NCBI GenBank assembly: GCA_028023455.1
Contig: JAQFVV010000457.1
Location: 312,001-376,000 of the forward strand
Length of the DNA stretch: 64,000 nt
Source: Epiperipatus broadwayi
Taxonomy: Eukaryota; Onychophora; Udeonychophora; Euonychophora; Peripatidae
Direction: 5' to 3'
Below, one piece after another: positions 49,461-63,200 of the stretch (positions are counted from its first letter, which is position 1; every line of letters begins with the position of its first letter). Under the pieces are notes generated by a model. It was not told the origin of the DNA, did not search any database, and saw nothing but the letters and a program-made list of their open reading frames with translations. The translations under genes and the position numbers were made by a program.

Positions 49461-50985
49461 ATATATATATAGCTGGTGAATTAGTTTAAAATGACTTAAA
49501 ATTATAACTTAATAACTTAAAGTAAAACAAATGAATAATTTGCTTAAGTCAAATGTCTAAAAGAAAGACGATTTCATAAATATATTTTTAAAAAATATCA
49601 ATTAACCAATAAATAAATATCATAGTTATAAAAAAAAATATCGCTTAAAACAAAAAAATCAATTTTACGTTATATTTAGTGTTCCCAAATAAAAAAAAAA
49701 AAAATTTTAAGAAAAGATAAAAAATAATAATACCTATTTAAAAAGAAGATAACATATTAAAATTTATTAACTGCATATTAATATTAACTTCAATATTTAT
49801 TATCAATCTTATTATTATTTATTGTATTATAGGCCTTTTAAATTTAAGTACAATTTCTCTTACCATAGCATTAGATTTTAATTTAATATTTTATTAAATT
49901 CAACATTCAAATATTTTTAAAAAAAAATAATCCATAAGAGGGGTTACTGCTTTTTACTAGATGTATTTTGTTAAATTACTCTCTGGATTACGATAGATAA
50001 TAATAATTCTTTATGCTCAATGGTTGGTGCAGGTAGAAAAAAGAAATATTTATAAAACTGGAATTTGAAGGAGATTACATAGTAATTTCAAATTTAACCA
50101 GTAAACTATTTAAAGGTTTATTCTATGATAATGAGATTTTCTGCTACGAGAGTTTTCCACCTTAGCTGTATTGATAAACTCCACACACTGTCATTCTAAT
50201 CAGATTAATTTAACAATGTTGTTATAAAGTTATTTGCTGAAATAATCCAGAAATCCTTTACAATGAGAATATTAAAGTTCTCTTAAATCAAAAAAATTTC
50301 CCAAAAGTTTCCTTTTTTCAACACATACAAAAAATTAGCATTTTTCTCCAATTTTGTTTTTATGAATGCCAAGATTATAGTATTAAATCTGGCAATTTTT
50401 ATTTATAATTCTACATTGATTCAAATAAATATAATAATAAACAATTAAATTTTTTTTATTTAGTGTGTGGTTTAAAAAAAAAATTGTAAAGTCAAACCAA
50501 CGTTATTTTTAAAAGATATCTGAACAGGTACAATATATACTCTCAAAGACTATACTACATTTGTATCATAATAAAGTTAAATGCAGTAAGTCCTTGCCAT
50601 TTTCTATAATTTATTTTTCTCATATTAATTAATGTTATCATAATTATAAAGCTACTTTAAAAAACTTATACTCTTTTATCATATATTCACATTTTTTTAT
50701 CCTTTAAGCTTACTGCTGGCAGATGAAATGGTTGATTAATAGAATAAAATAAAGTAGAAATTATCATATAATTCATTGCTAAGATAATTATGACACACTT
50801 ATGGATCTTTACATAAATTAAAAATGAAAATTTAATCAATGATTTGTGAATTATTGATGATTTGTTGAACTTTTTTTTTTCCCCCAAAATTTATTTAGGT
50901 ATTAAATCATCATCAAATACGGTTACAAAAAAAAAAAAAAAGTTATTTACATTTATTATGAAATTAGGATTATCCAAGTAAACTA
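49461..50985. other. AT-rich, nothing recognised
   Basis: Only homopolymer and TA tracts; poly(A) at 50927-50941 may be the tail side of the LINE that follows. Confidence 0.35.
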
Positions 50986-50989
50986 AGGT

Positions 50990-53560
50990 TGTTTAACTAA
51001 TTAGTCTTCTGTGGATTTTCTATTTTTTCCTTTAATTTCTGTGCTTGGGATTGCGATTTTAACCTGGTCTATCTTTGTTTTTGTTCTTTTCCTTTCTTCT
51101 GGTGTTTTCCCATTCTATTCTTTCATTTTGAAAAGGCTCCATGTATTTCTATATCTATTTGTAGATGCCAAGATTTTGTCCCTTTTTTCATCTCTGCCAT
51201 TTTGTTTAAGAAAAATTATTCTTCATCTTGTTGGGGGTGATTGAAAGTTTTGTGGCATCTAACTTGCCATAATGCCATTGTAATAAATAGTGATAGCCTT
51301 ATGGTTTGCAAATTGTTTGGTTAGTAGGCTTTCTTTAAGCGACATTATTGTGTAATAGTTTATTTCCGAGCTATTATAAATAATTTTTTTGGATTTCCAT
51401 AGCCCTGTGAATATTTTAATTAGATATTCAAATGTTTCTTCCTCTTTATCACATAAGAAAAACAGATGGGATTTATTGTAGAGAATCCTCTTCTGTATTT
51501 TAAAAACCAATTGGTTGATATGGCATTTATGTTTATCTTAATGGTAAAGTCTATATACTTGGGCTCCATCTCCTGGTGTTTAAAGAGTTTTGTAATCTTA
51601 TTATTTGTTAAATTAAGTGTTCCTGGGACTGATCTTAGTTGAGGATATATAAGAGCATAGGTACCCCAGATTTTTAATTTAGTTTTGAATATTTTTTCAG
51701 ACAATGTTAAGCATTTTCTTGGTTCATTTATGCTTGAATCTATCCAGTTTACTTTGTGAGATGGAGGGCGGTCTGCTGAAAGTATTGGTTCTAGTAAGGT
51801 TTTGTAGTTTGATGAATGTATTAAATGGTTTATTAAACTGTGCGTCTTTTGGATTACAAATGCTTGTATGGAGGGGTATGACATTCCTTTAAATTTTCTC
51901 GGCTGTTGCCTAGATTTGATACTTAGGATGGCCACTTTACCTTTCCAGAATAATATGGCGTCTAGGGAATTTATTTTATTTATGAATCTCTTTGAAGTTT
52001 TAATAATGGGGAGATAATAGTTAATTTTGGCCATTATTTTCATGTTTAGCAGGGCTATTTTCCCTTGAAGAGAAAGGTATACCATTGCAAGTTTTTTTGT
52101 TAGTATCTCTGTGGCTTTTTGCTATTGCAAACCCCAGAAATTTCCGAGGTTCAGCTTCAAACATAGAATTAATTTTTTTGCCTGAGGTAATTCTCCATGT
52201 GGCAGATTTGAAGCAATTTATTTGGAGACCTGAGCTGAGCGAAAATTGATTGAGAATTTTGTAGTTTTGGAAGGTATTTGTAGAATGGCAGAAAAATTAG
52301 GACATCATCCATGTATGCAACAGCCTTTATGGGTTTTTTAGTCTGTTAATATATATTCCTGGTAGCTTGAGGTCTATTTGTTTTAGAAGTGGGGTTATGT
52401 ATGATATGAATAACAACGCACTGAGTGGGGATCCCTGTGGGATAGATAAATATGGTTGAAATGCTTGTGATAGTTTGCCATTTAGGGAAATGACAATTTG
52501 CCTGTTATTTAGATTATTGTGAATTATATGTATGACAGCTGATGGAATTGGAAAAATCTGCTAATATAATCATTAGTTTGTTAAGCCTAACTGAATCAAA
52601 TGTTGCCGATATGTCAAGCTGGACGACAATAGGATTTGATCTTTTGTAAATTCCAATTTCATCAATTAGAGTCCTGATCTTTCCAATGGCAATCATAGCA
52701 GAGGATCCCCTTCTAGCATATTGTGATGGCATGATTTGTGTCAGAATTTTGTCCTGTATTGAGTCTTTAATTATTGATTCCATCATTTTAATAAGTAATG
52801 GACTCGTAGAGATGGGTCTTATGTTTGAGAGAACATCTGCTTCCTTATTATTTTTAAGGAAGGGACAAGACTAATAGGATACAAGTTTGGAATTATTCTT
52901 TTTTTGTTGAGAGAGGTGTGTTAGCATTCTGTGTATAATCGGTACTGTGAAATGGCTCAAGTGTGCCAGTAGGAATTTTGGAATCCCGCAAATACCTGGA
53001 TGGGTGTGGTTTTGCTGTGATCATAGCTTCTGTTATTCCATATTCCAGTTGTTAATCATAATCTCTCTCATTGTTTTCCTGATGTTGTTTTGGATCTTGC
53101 AGCTTTTGTTAGAAATATTCCGTTATTTTTGTCAGCATGGGTGTTCCTACAAATGAGTTTCCATTTATGTTTAGTATAGTTGGTGTGAGTTGCTTCCTCT
53201 GTGCTCCCAGTGACCATTTTAAGTAGCCTCTGGTCCAAAAGTATTGGCCTGTCAGATATATCTTAATCCACTTTATAGTGATGTATTCTGCTATTGCCTT
53301 TTGTTTAATTTTATATTGCCATTTCATATTAATTAGATTTTCAATGTAATTTGTCCCCGAGTTGTGAAGTTTTATCTAATTGCTCAGGGCATCCAGCTTT
53401 CATCAGAGTTATTGGGCCCTTTCTTTTTCTGATGTGGTGGATTATTAGTGATTGTAAAATTTCGATAAAGACAAACCAAGCTTGTTTGGCTGGTTTTGAT
53501 ATCTGAATTTTGTGAAAGTAGATATAGGCTTCAACTTTCTTTACAATTTCATGGTAAATA
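50990..53560 (-). pseudogene. L1/Tx1-like LINE, ORF2 fragment
   Basis: Minus strand, N to C. Linker text KPAKQAWFVFIE lies near 53500 and LTPTILNINGNSF with TPMLTKITEYF at 53180-53109. RT palm 1 is IVVQLDISATFDSVRLNKLM near 52620. PYLSIPQGSPLSALLFISYI lies near 52450-52400, and the catalytic AYMDDVLIFL near 52320-52295. The thumb/C-terminal frame 52085-51420 contains GKIALLNMKI, NYYLPIIKTS and ILFWKGKVA. A broken Cys-rich tail (LFFLCDKEEETFEYLI, near 51450) resembles the zinc-binding end of L1/Tx1. Several frameshifts separate these blocks, so the element is inactive. The longest open piece is 221 codons. The endonuclease is missing. Confidence 0.85.
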
Positions 53561-53569
53561 TCAAAATTA

Positions 53570-55300
53570 GTTATACCATTTAGACTGTCTGCAATAGTTA
53601 TAATGCTGTATACGTGGATATGTATGTACTTAATTGATTGTAAATAAAGATATTTTATTTAATATAATTAATCATAAATATAATTAATCATAAGCATGAA
53701 TTTAACTTATTAAAATTAATTGTATGCTAAAATATTCAGATTAATATAGAAACTGGATTGATGTAAAAAAACTGTAATAGTCTAGCGAAATGTGTGTAAG
53801 TAAAAGATATTATATCAAGATAACACACATAAATGAACAATGTTTACTAATCATACATGCAAAGAAGTTATACACACATCAATTGAAGATAAAACTACAA
53901 TTAGAGAACTTATTTTATAAAATGATTAAATGCTTTTTCATCTCCTTACATTATTTTGTTATGAGTATATAAACTTTTCTTCAAGTTTTATTTGTATTAA
54001 TAATTTCTTTATTGCAAAATATTGATGTGACCCACTGGTATTGTAAATAATGCCCTGGGGAATACAGCATATTATATCCATTTTCAATTTATTGCATTTC
54101 ACAATGGAGATTTTCTGGTGTAATACTCTAACATTAACCACTGATTTGTTAGCAACAGAAATAGGCCTTACACTTCTTCTTCCCCCACAATTTCACCAAT
54201 GTATTATTATTTTATAGTATAAAATTGAAATCAGTCAAGTAAATCTATCTATTTAAGATCCATAAGAATTCAATAAAATCTTGATAAACATAAGAGTTCC
54301 ACTGACTATGTTATAGGATGATTGCCAAGATTTATGCTTTAGCATAATGTAATTTAAGTAAGTGATTGTCTTTTGAATATGTAATTTGCCCCTTTCATTT
54401 TTAAATACTATTATTATAACCGTTTTCACATCATAAATTCAAAGAGATTGGTATAATTTATTTTTATATATAAATATTAAAATCTAATTCTTTTACTTGA
54501 TCAAAAATTTATTTCAAATGCAAATAAGATTCCTATCATTACTTAACGTCCTATATATTCCTCATATCAATCTTGTTCTATTCTTCAAATACCATCAACA
54601 TTATCTTCTTTATGATGATTCATTGACAGTTTTCTTTTTCTCTGTTTCTCATTTATAACTCTGTAATATATACATACATATATATATATAATTATTTCTC
54701 TAACACTAAAAACAGATCTATTCCAGTGTTTAGTCCTTTTTGTAATTTATTCAATAAATATCCTTTTTTTTTTTACCAACTCTCTTTATTAATTTAGTAC
54801 TCCTTACTTCATTTAAACAACTTCTTTTTCTATTATAGATAACTAGACTTCACATTTTTATTATTTAATAACTTTTTGATTGATAATTCAATGGATCATG
54901 AGATCTTGCTATTTATTATATAATTACTTTTCTAATATTTAAAAACATTATCTTTTATAAAATCCTCTTTACTTTTGCTCATAATTTCATGAAAGTATAC
55001 ACACACACACACACAAAAAAAAAAAAATTATTACTACCAACTGAAAGATTTTATACTATTTGATGTTTATGTAACAATATTATAAAATAAAAATAAATTA
55101 AGTAATCTAAAAACAAACAATAAAATAATAGTGCAAAAGTGAAAATTTATTAAAAATATATATACATATGATAAAGTGCATTGAGCACATAGTTAAATAA
55201 TATGAATGTATTTTTAAAAAATAAATAAATAATATAAGTACAATAGAGTTTTTCTAAAACTTAACTCAGTGATATGTCTAAATATTTACAGCTGCCAGGA
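53570..55300. other. AT-rich, 3' flank of the minus-strand gene
   Basis: Nothing coding. TA and CA microsatellites at 54667-54690 and 55002-55018. A minus-strand AATAAA (TTTATT at 55147) could end the minus-strand gene. Confidence 0.35.
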
Positions 55301-55307
55301 TTAGATT

Positions 55308-55493
55308 TTATTTATCCAATAAATTAAATTTAAGTTTTAGTGCCTGAATTATTTCAGATTCTGCATCAGTTAGTCTTGCATTATCTTTCATTTCCCAGCG
55401 CTGAGCTAACAATCGACTAAATTCTGATGGTTCTAGAAAAAGAGTCTGCTCAAGTAGTGTTTTCCATTTGGAATTCAAATGATCAAGACGGTC
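55308..55493 (-). CDS. Conserved unnamed protein, last coding exon
   Basis: On the minus strand, tatttag precedes 186 nt that read 61 residues and TAA. They begin DRLDHLNSKWKTLLEQTLFL, contain EFSRLLAQRWEMKDN, and end LKLKFNLLDK. The phase (0) matches the donor at 60101 across a 4.6-kb intron that holds LINE and hAT debris. The predicted structure is two or three amphipathic helices with conserved-looking W and R residues, ending in a short basic tail. The joined 122-residue C-terminus looks like a scaffold or complex subunit rather than an enzyme, but that is only an impression. No known domain was recognised. Confidence 0.68.
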   Translation of the reverse strand, partial: DRLDHLNSKWKTLLEQTLFLEPSEFSRLLAQRWEMKDNARLTDAESEIIQALKLKFNLLDK

Positions 55494-56269
55494 CTAAATA
55501 ACAATAATAAAAATAAATAAATATACAATTTAAATAAATGCATGCGGTACATGATTTAAATATATATCACTGGCAAATTCTTCAGTAATAAACCAAGAGC
55601 ATTTCTCCTTTTCTGCTCTACCACTATCTATTGCAAACGTGAATAATCAATGGCTACCAGAGGGTAATGCAAATTAATTCCTATCTTCAGACCAGTTTCT
55701 GGCTTTTGCCTTTATCAGTGAGGACTTGGGATTGAAAGCTGGAAACAATGCAGTTATGAAACTAGTAGGAAGTCATTTTCAATTCCTTTTTTGTTAATAA
55801 GCTAATAACCTGAAATTAATAAAACTAATCAAACATGATTACTCAAACTTACAATAGAAGTATTAAAGTAGAGAAAGGATAAATGTTTGTTTTTATTGTC
55901 ATAAACGAAAAATTAAATGACATAGGGGTTCTTTAAAAAAAAAAAAACATTTTATATATTTATCCAAGATTATTATTGCAATTATCATAAAATTCAGTAA
56001 GCATAAAAAGAACTTTTATTAATAAAAGATCAGTTAAAAATTAATATAACTTTGTCAATTATTACTCAAAATCATGTGCCACATCTCTGATAAAATCAAA
56101 ACAAAATTGAAAAAGTGTAAAATTTTAAATATTATATGTGAGAAACATATGTGGGTTGAGATACATTTACAAGTCAGGATTGAATGGTGGACATAGTATG
56201 CTGGTCTATAAGTGTTAATCATATTGTAATGAAGTGAAACTCAGAAATTATAACTGTATGTCTATGGAT

Positions 56270-56640
56270 GCACATATTTTCAGAGAAAAGAAAAAAGTGA
56301 TGGTTATAGGAAATATAAATGGACATGATGACTGTGATAATAAAAATTAACAATTATTACAGCCTTTATCACAGTGAATTAGGATAAAGATAATTTAGAA
56401 AATATATATAATGAAAAAAAAAAATCTCATATATAGAGAATTTAAATTATACAATAGATTATATGTAAGCAGATAAAGAAAGAATAAATAAAGTAAGAAC
56501 AATTAAGGTTTTTGACAAAAGAGAAAGGATGTAATAGTGACCACATTTTTTTTATAATATGGAAAGCTAAGAATAAATTCATAAATAATATTAAATAATA
56601 AAAAGACAGAATAAGAATGGATGAAAATAGATGATAAAAA
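56270..56640 (+). pseudogene. LINE endonuclease fragment in an intron
   Basis: Plus-strand frames read KVMVIGNINGHDDC, matching the 'vivGDFNa' strand of an AP endonuclease. Later come TIDYM-ADKERINKVRTIKV and NSDHI, matching 'lDYilv...i.dvrv..g.d.gSDH' at the C-terminal end. The catalytic D of GDFN is changed to N, and SDH is kept. It lies in the intron of the minus-strand gene and is probably an RTE-type relic. Confidence 0.55.
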
Positions 56641-56721
56641 TAAATTATATAAATATTGTATGGATTCTGGAAAAAAACATGAAAGAACTTGATGGATGTG
56701 AATATAACAATTGGTCTAGGA

Positions 56722-57232
56722 CAGCGTTCTTCAACCCTTGGTCTGCTTTTCTGCAGGTCCGCGTGCGAGACGGGCAGTAAAAAATTTGTAATAATAAATA
56801 ATAAGAGTTTAAACTTTTAATTAATATAGCCAATTTTTATTTATTTTTTCATCTCATTTTTACTCAATTAAAAAAAAAAAGAAAGCAGAACGAAAACAAA
56901 ATCTAATCAATCATTCATAAATTAATTTGTTTTTCTAGTTATCACAGATGTTTATTGGGGGGGGGGGGGGGTAGAATTAAATTTTTTATTACTTTTCTAA
57001 AAAAAATTGTAAAAAAAGTTTTTTATTATATAAACTCCATATATATATAAAACTTTATCTTATATATTTAACATTGTTGTTTTGATCAGTTATAACAATT
57101 ATGCTTATCTTTAAGAAAATTTATCTATAGACTTCTGCCGGTCTGCGAAATCTTGTCCTTATTTTTGCTGGTCCGCAGAAACTTATCCTTATTTTTACCG
57201 GTCTGCAGGTGTGAAAAGGTTGAAGACCACTG
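56722..57232. mobile_element. hAT-type nonautonomous element, copy 2
   Basis: The ends are CAGCGTTCTTCAACC and GGTTGAAGACCACTG, with perfect 8-bp duplication GTCTAGGA (56714-56721, 57233-57240). It shares the whole interior with 36854-37384, including the G tract (about 56957-56972) and attatcacagatgtttat. It inserted next to LINE endonuclease debris within an intron. Confidence 0.93.
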
Positions 57233-57240
57233 GTCTAGGA

Positions 57241-58700
57241 GAGTAAACAAAAACACAAATATGATTGTGAGTAAGATTGTTTAAAAGATTAACTGTAATT
57301 AGATGGAGCCAATAGTATAGAGAAAAAGGTGATGAATAAAAAAAATGACAGAAAATACTGCAGAAAAGTAAGACATAGAGTTTTCCATTTTTAGAAGGCA
57401 TAAATATGAAACAAGTAAATAAATCAAAATTATTTTAGAAATCATTTTGAGTAACTACAAAGATTATATGAATATCAGTGAAGGAAATAAAGTTGAAGAA
57501 TGATGCAAAAAAAGAAGAGTTAATAAAAAAATTTACATAGCAAGAATTCTATGGAAGAAAGCTGTGGATGCAGGGTTAGCATATAAAAATGATGCAGAAA
57601 TTATTCATAAAAAAATATTAGTTATCTTGGAAAGAATTAAGAAAAAATATACTTTAGATGCAGATATGTGGACAGCAAATGAAGTAATTCACAAAAAAAT
57701 AAAATATTCAATTTTTACAAAAGGACCACAAAACCAAATTTGAAATCTATGGTAGATAATAATTAAATAATCAAATAGTTTATTGCTCAGAGTTTCCAAG
57801 ACATTCAAGGACTTATTTGATAGAGCTGGAACAACAATTCATGGACCTTGAGCTTCAGAGTCCATCTCTTTCCCATTGCACTAAACCATGCAGGACATAG
57901 ATTACAATTTATGGATAAGAATGGACTAATTAAAATAGTCCTTTAATTGGATTTAAAAAAAAAAGTAAAACATAAAGATGGATAAGAAAAATAATAAGAT
58001 AGGCTAAAGACTTGAACAAAATCCTTGTGTTAATGATAAATGTATTATGAAACCTGTTAATTGTTACATTTGTAAAGATTAGGATATTAGAATATTATCA
58101 TTATTTAAAGGCAAGAATTTAGAGAGATGATATGGAAAATAGTTTGAATACATATATAGAGATAAACAGGCTATCAGAGGGAAGACCTTTTATGATAAGG
58201 TTAATGGGAATGATTTGCTTTATAAAACTTGAACAAATGTACTAGCAAGAAGAAAATATAATTATGAATAGAAAAATTTGAAAAAACATTGAAAATATTA
58301 GTCATCATTTTTGGAGAGTAGGCATTTGCAATTGTAAGAGATGAAACTAATGAATTTACAGAAAAGTAAGTATAATTATAAAAAGTATATAAGAAGTTTT
58401 TTTTTTTTTTGGATTTTATGTTGGTGTTGGACAATGATTATGTTAAAACTAAAGTTAGCAATGAAAATGAAATAAAAATTAAAACAGATTTGAAAGTTAG
58501 AAATTATGGACATTAAAAAAAAACAAAAAACAAAGAGAAGAATATGAGAATTTAAAGATTTTTTGAAGGCTTTATGGCTGAAGGATGTTTGATTTCAATA
58601 AAGAATCCATGTTTCATTGAATTATAAAAGCGAGTTAGCTGGAAAAAAAGAAGCAATTTTTAATTTGATTATTAGAAGTTTTAGATATATCACATTTTAT
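57241..58700 (+). other. A-rich DNA, possible continuation of the LINE relic
   Basis: Purine-rich plus strand with broken frames such as LWKKAVDAGLAYKNDAEIIH near 57550. Composition and position suggest the part after the endonuclease at 56270, but no RT motif is preserved. Confidence 0.3.
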
Positions 58701-60100
58701 GCACATAAATTTCTGATTTCATCTAAAACTAAAAAAAAAAAGATTTTTAGATACAGAAATTTCTGAATTATTAAAAAGAATTATCATATTGTAATGCATA
58801 CAATTTCAATAATATCATATTTTTCGGTTTCAATTCCATTGTGGTAGTGTTAGTGGAAGCCATTATTATCACTAAGTTATCAAAGTTATTCATTATACTG
58901 AAATGAAAAGCTGTTATCATAGACTAACGTCCTAATAATGTGCAATCAAAATGATAACAAGACTAGATTATAATACTTTCTAATTGTATCATTTAAAATC
59001 ATTAATTACAGTTATTTCTTTTCAAAGTGTTAATTTCTTCTTTATATTTAAAAAAACAAAAACATTTTTCTTCTTTTTCATAACCCAGAAAAATAAAGTA
59101 ATTTGAGTTTTCATATTTTATTGTTAACAAATACTACAATTTCCATATACCACTGATATCAGCAATATTTTTGATTACATAATTTCATTAACTAACTTAT
59201 ATATGTTATTCAATAATGATGTATTTTTTTATTTTTATTTTTCTAGCATTACTGATTAAATCAATATGTATATAAAAATGGTAAATAAAAATATTATTAG
59301 CACCCCTTTTTTTATTTCCTTTTTTTAATCCTGTTTTTCTTATTGTTCCTTTTAATAGATGTTAAGTTTCTATTCTATTTCCAAAAATATTCTCACTTTT
59401 TGACACAAATTCCAAGTTTATAATATTTCATTATTAAAATATTTATTAATTATTTTTTAAATACAATACCAAACATGATAAAAGCTCTTAATTCTGAATT
59501 TAAAATTTATTTTTGTTACTGAAAGTAACTGGCAAAAGAATCTTTTCTTTAAGTAAATCATTTGTTTCATACACTCCTTTAAATGAATGGGACAAATTAT
59601 TTTATTCCCTATTTTCTCTGATAGTATGCTGCTTATTAATTTTTTTATAATGTAATAATTTTGCCATTCCCATCCCCCTTTAACTGTTGAGAAATGCTAA
59701 TTTTATATGAGAATATTAAGACTGCAATTAAAATCTATTCTTAAACAAACTGATCCTAGTCATTAAGATAATAAATCATATATGGTTAGTTGCTAAGGAG
59801 GTGAGGTGATGCTCATGCTCTAAAACAATAAGCTAAGCTCAATAGCTTCATTCAAAAGATCAAATTGAGATTTTTAAAAAACTTTCTTTAGTTAGGAATC
59901 TTTAGTTTTTGAATCTGCCACAATTACCAACTGCACCAAACATTTTAGAAATTATTTAAGTATAAGTCTACAAATTCATTCCAAGAAACCATTCATATAT
60001 TGGTATATAAATAATATTCTTATTAATTTCCTTAATCAACATTATCTAACAATATAATAATTATTAATCTTACAGAAGTAAAAAAAACTAAAACAATTAC
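58701..60100. other. Intron of the minus-strand gene, AT-rich
   Basis: Nothing recognised beyond the donor at 60100. Confidence 0.4.
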
Positions 60101-60285
60101 CCGAAGAATAGCAGATTTGGAGTGGTTTTCAAACCAAGCAATAGGATTGAACTTTGAACGCCATTTCTGCTCATGTTGTTGCATTTGGCAATTCTCCATC
60201 ACTTTTCCATCTTTTTTTATTAAACTAATTAAGACTTTTTGATTTGTCATAACAATATAATATAAAAACTTGAGAGCTGCTTTCC
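60101..60285 (-). CDS. Conserved unnamed protein, penultimate coding exon
   Basis: On the minus strand a tttttacag acceptor precedes 185 nt, and the exon ends CTTCGG|GTAATT. Two bases complete an upstream codon, then 61 residues run KAALKFLYYIVMTNQKVLIS through KWRSKFNPIAWFEN to SAILR, ending in phase 0. The sequence is helical, with Trp and charged residues typical of conserved cytosolic protein. Codon content is richer than the surrounding A/T-rich DNA. It joins in frame to the exon at 55308-55493 and shows no internal stop. I do not recognise the family. The upstream exons were not found in 60286-64000 and are probably beyond the right edge. Confidence 0.65.
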
Positions 60286-63200
60286 CTGTAAAAAATAAAC
60301 AAACAATATACACAAATTAAAAATATGACAGATTATACTAAATCTGCATTAGTTAGTGATGCTTTTCTTTAGTTATATTCTATTAACTTATACTTAGTCT
60401 TTCTAGAGAATAGTTAGAAAGATCATCATATTAAATGCAAATTTAATGCAAGCTATAAAGATAACTTAATTTTAATAAATACTATATAGTCATCTATTCA
60501 TAAAACAAGTCAAATGTCCTATTGATAATTTGAATATGTTGTTACAAAAATCTTATATTCAAAAATTTAAATTTAAAAAGTCTAAAATATTCAAGTCATT
60601 AGCTAAATAGCAAAAGATTATTAATAAATGCAATAAAACAGTGTTCACACATAACAAGAGTCAACTCACTATAACAAAAATGGACTAGTCTGTGCATTAT
60701 TTGTTAATAAACTTAAAAATTTGTTGGCTATATGTCCAATATATATAGACACACATATAAAATAAATGGAAATAAACTGCATTTCAGAGACTTAAGATTA
60801 AACAGCATTACACATCAACAAATGTAAGAAATAGATGGTCCATAAACTATACTTCAGAAAACTATGAATAAACAGCACTCCATATCAAAAATATTGAGAG
60901 ATATATGGCACCTATTTCTTATATTTATTGATGGGGAGTGCTATTTAATCACAGTTCCTGGAAGTAAATTTTACTTTTGTTTAATTTATATATACATTAA
61001 GCTAGACAAATGTAATATACACACATACATCTATAAAATAATACTAGAAATATCATCAGATTGTAACATAATAATATGATGGTTTAAATTTTTCAACTAT
61101 GTTTGTATCACATATACAGCAGGATAGACATTGCACTCAATAAAAGATGTTTAATAATACAGGTTCAAGGTTACTTTAAAAAAAAAACAAAGAAAGAAAG
61201 ATGTGCAAAATATTTTTGCTAATAAAATAATTTCATTTATCGATATATTTTACAAGTAATTTATAATAAAAATATTTGACCATATGTTAAAATTTTCTCT
61301 CACATCATCTCTACTGAGATATTGTAATAATTTTTAATTCAAATGTTTGATAATATTTTGATTTAATTTAAAATGTTTGGAATTGCAGTATTGCAATGGA
61401 AATCCTTTTAATTAAATCTCAATCAGTATCAGAATCATCACAACAATTTAAACAAAACTTTCTCAAGTAATATTAATCTGAAAAACATCATTAATAGTAA
61501 CTCTTTAACAGCATTGACTCTCTAATAAAGAAAGATGAACAAATGTATTAAATGCAGATATTTAAAGGTGGCTGCTAAGAAGGAACTTTTAGATAGGTGT
61601 GAAATTCCAGATAAATGATCAAAAATAGAAGTGAAAATTATTCGACTTTCAATACTGCAATTACTTTCATAAAAGATTGATATTAGCAGAATAAAGATCA
61701 TAATCATTATAAAGTAATCTATAGAAATTCCAACCAAAAACAAATTTATTCACGGTTTATTTAAGTTCTTTAACTTTTCTATTGTATTTACATTAAATAA
61801 TTATTAACTAGGAGTTTCATGGAGAATATTGATCATAGTTAAATAAATCTCAATCTAGTAAATTTCATTTCTAGAACCAATGAGAAAATGATTAAAGGTT
61901 ATACTGAAGCTACCGAATCTCCAAAAAACATCTGGAAAAACCAAATATAGCTGGTTTTACTATTAGATCTATGAAAAAAATTGCTCAAAGGTTTTCATAT
62001 ATTTTCAGTGCTACAATTTGGCTGATAAAATCTGGAGGAATGTACTATATCTCAGTTGTAATCTTGAATATATCAGTAATATTTCTCATAATAATATTTA
62101 TATTTAGAATAATCATTTCTTCTCTAAATAAAAGCACAGTATTCAATCCAATTTGTAATTGCTAAAGAAGCTAACTTTTAAAGTATTTGATTTACAACTC
62201 CAAAATAATAATAGATAAACTTCCAAGTAGACTGTCCTTAGAAATTATTTTAAAATTAACTTTTATAAATGAGTAAAGCACGTTAGTGCAAAGTCCAAAG
62301 TCATTATGTTTACACACTTTTATTATGTAAAATTGCATTCTATTAGTAAACAGCTTCCTTAGTGTTTAAAATAAAAAGTGGACCTTATTAATTTTGTGGA
62401 GATGGGGTGAATGAATGATAAGTATCAGTGCCCACACTACAAGCAATGTGGTTTCATATACCAAATAAAATATCATCTTATAAAGAACTCCTATTTAATG
62501 AGAAACAGCAAATATAAAATCATGATGATTAAAAAGATGGATAATTTCATTTATTTGGTTTCACTTAAGAAAAAGAAAAGATATAGTTTAATATCTGGAG
62601 TTATTCTTCAGAGCAACTAAAGAGCATAACATAATGATAAAATAAATAAAAGATTGTAGATCTTCAGTTTTTATTTCACAAATAATTCTTTGCTCTTATA
62701 ATATGCAGCAAAATAACTTTTCATAAAATTAAATTAATAATTTAAAGTTTAAAGCTATTAAAATGATTTTCAGAAATATTGTAATTATATGACTGATATT
62801 ATAGAGATTAAATATATTATTTAGACAACAGTGACATCGAATTTCTCATTAACTAGACAAAAGTTCTTGTGATTAAATCATATGGCATTCTAAAATATTT
62901 AATCATTGATTGCAGCCTATACATTCAAGGGCTCAATCACAGACATGTTCAAAACTCAATCCAAAAGCAAGCTCCAAAATGTCTCCTGAATTAATTGATT
63001 AAAGTCTTTATTGCAAAATAATCAAATGGAATAAATCATCAATTCCATCAAAAATAAAATTTTTGTAAATAATGGAAAGGAATTATGGGTGATATATATA
63101 TATATACAAATGGTACATATAATATTTACTATATATTTAAGCTAGATAAAATTAGAGGGGATTGACTTTCAAACTCCCTTCAGTCATCCACTCCATCTTA

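Noticed and set aside
62411-62620. 69-codon frame with Cys and His (CPHYKQCGF)
   Set aside because: Lacks zinc-finger spacing, has no splice context, and its composition is random-like.
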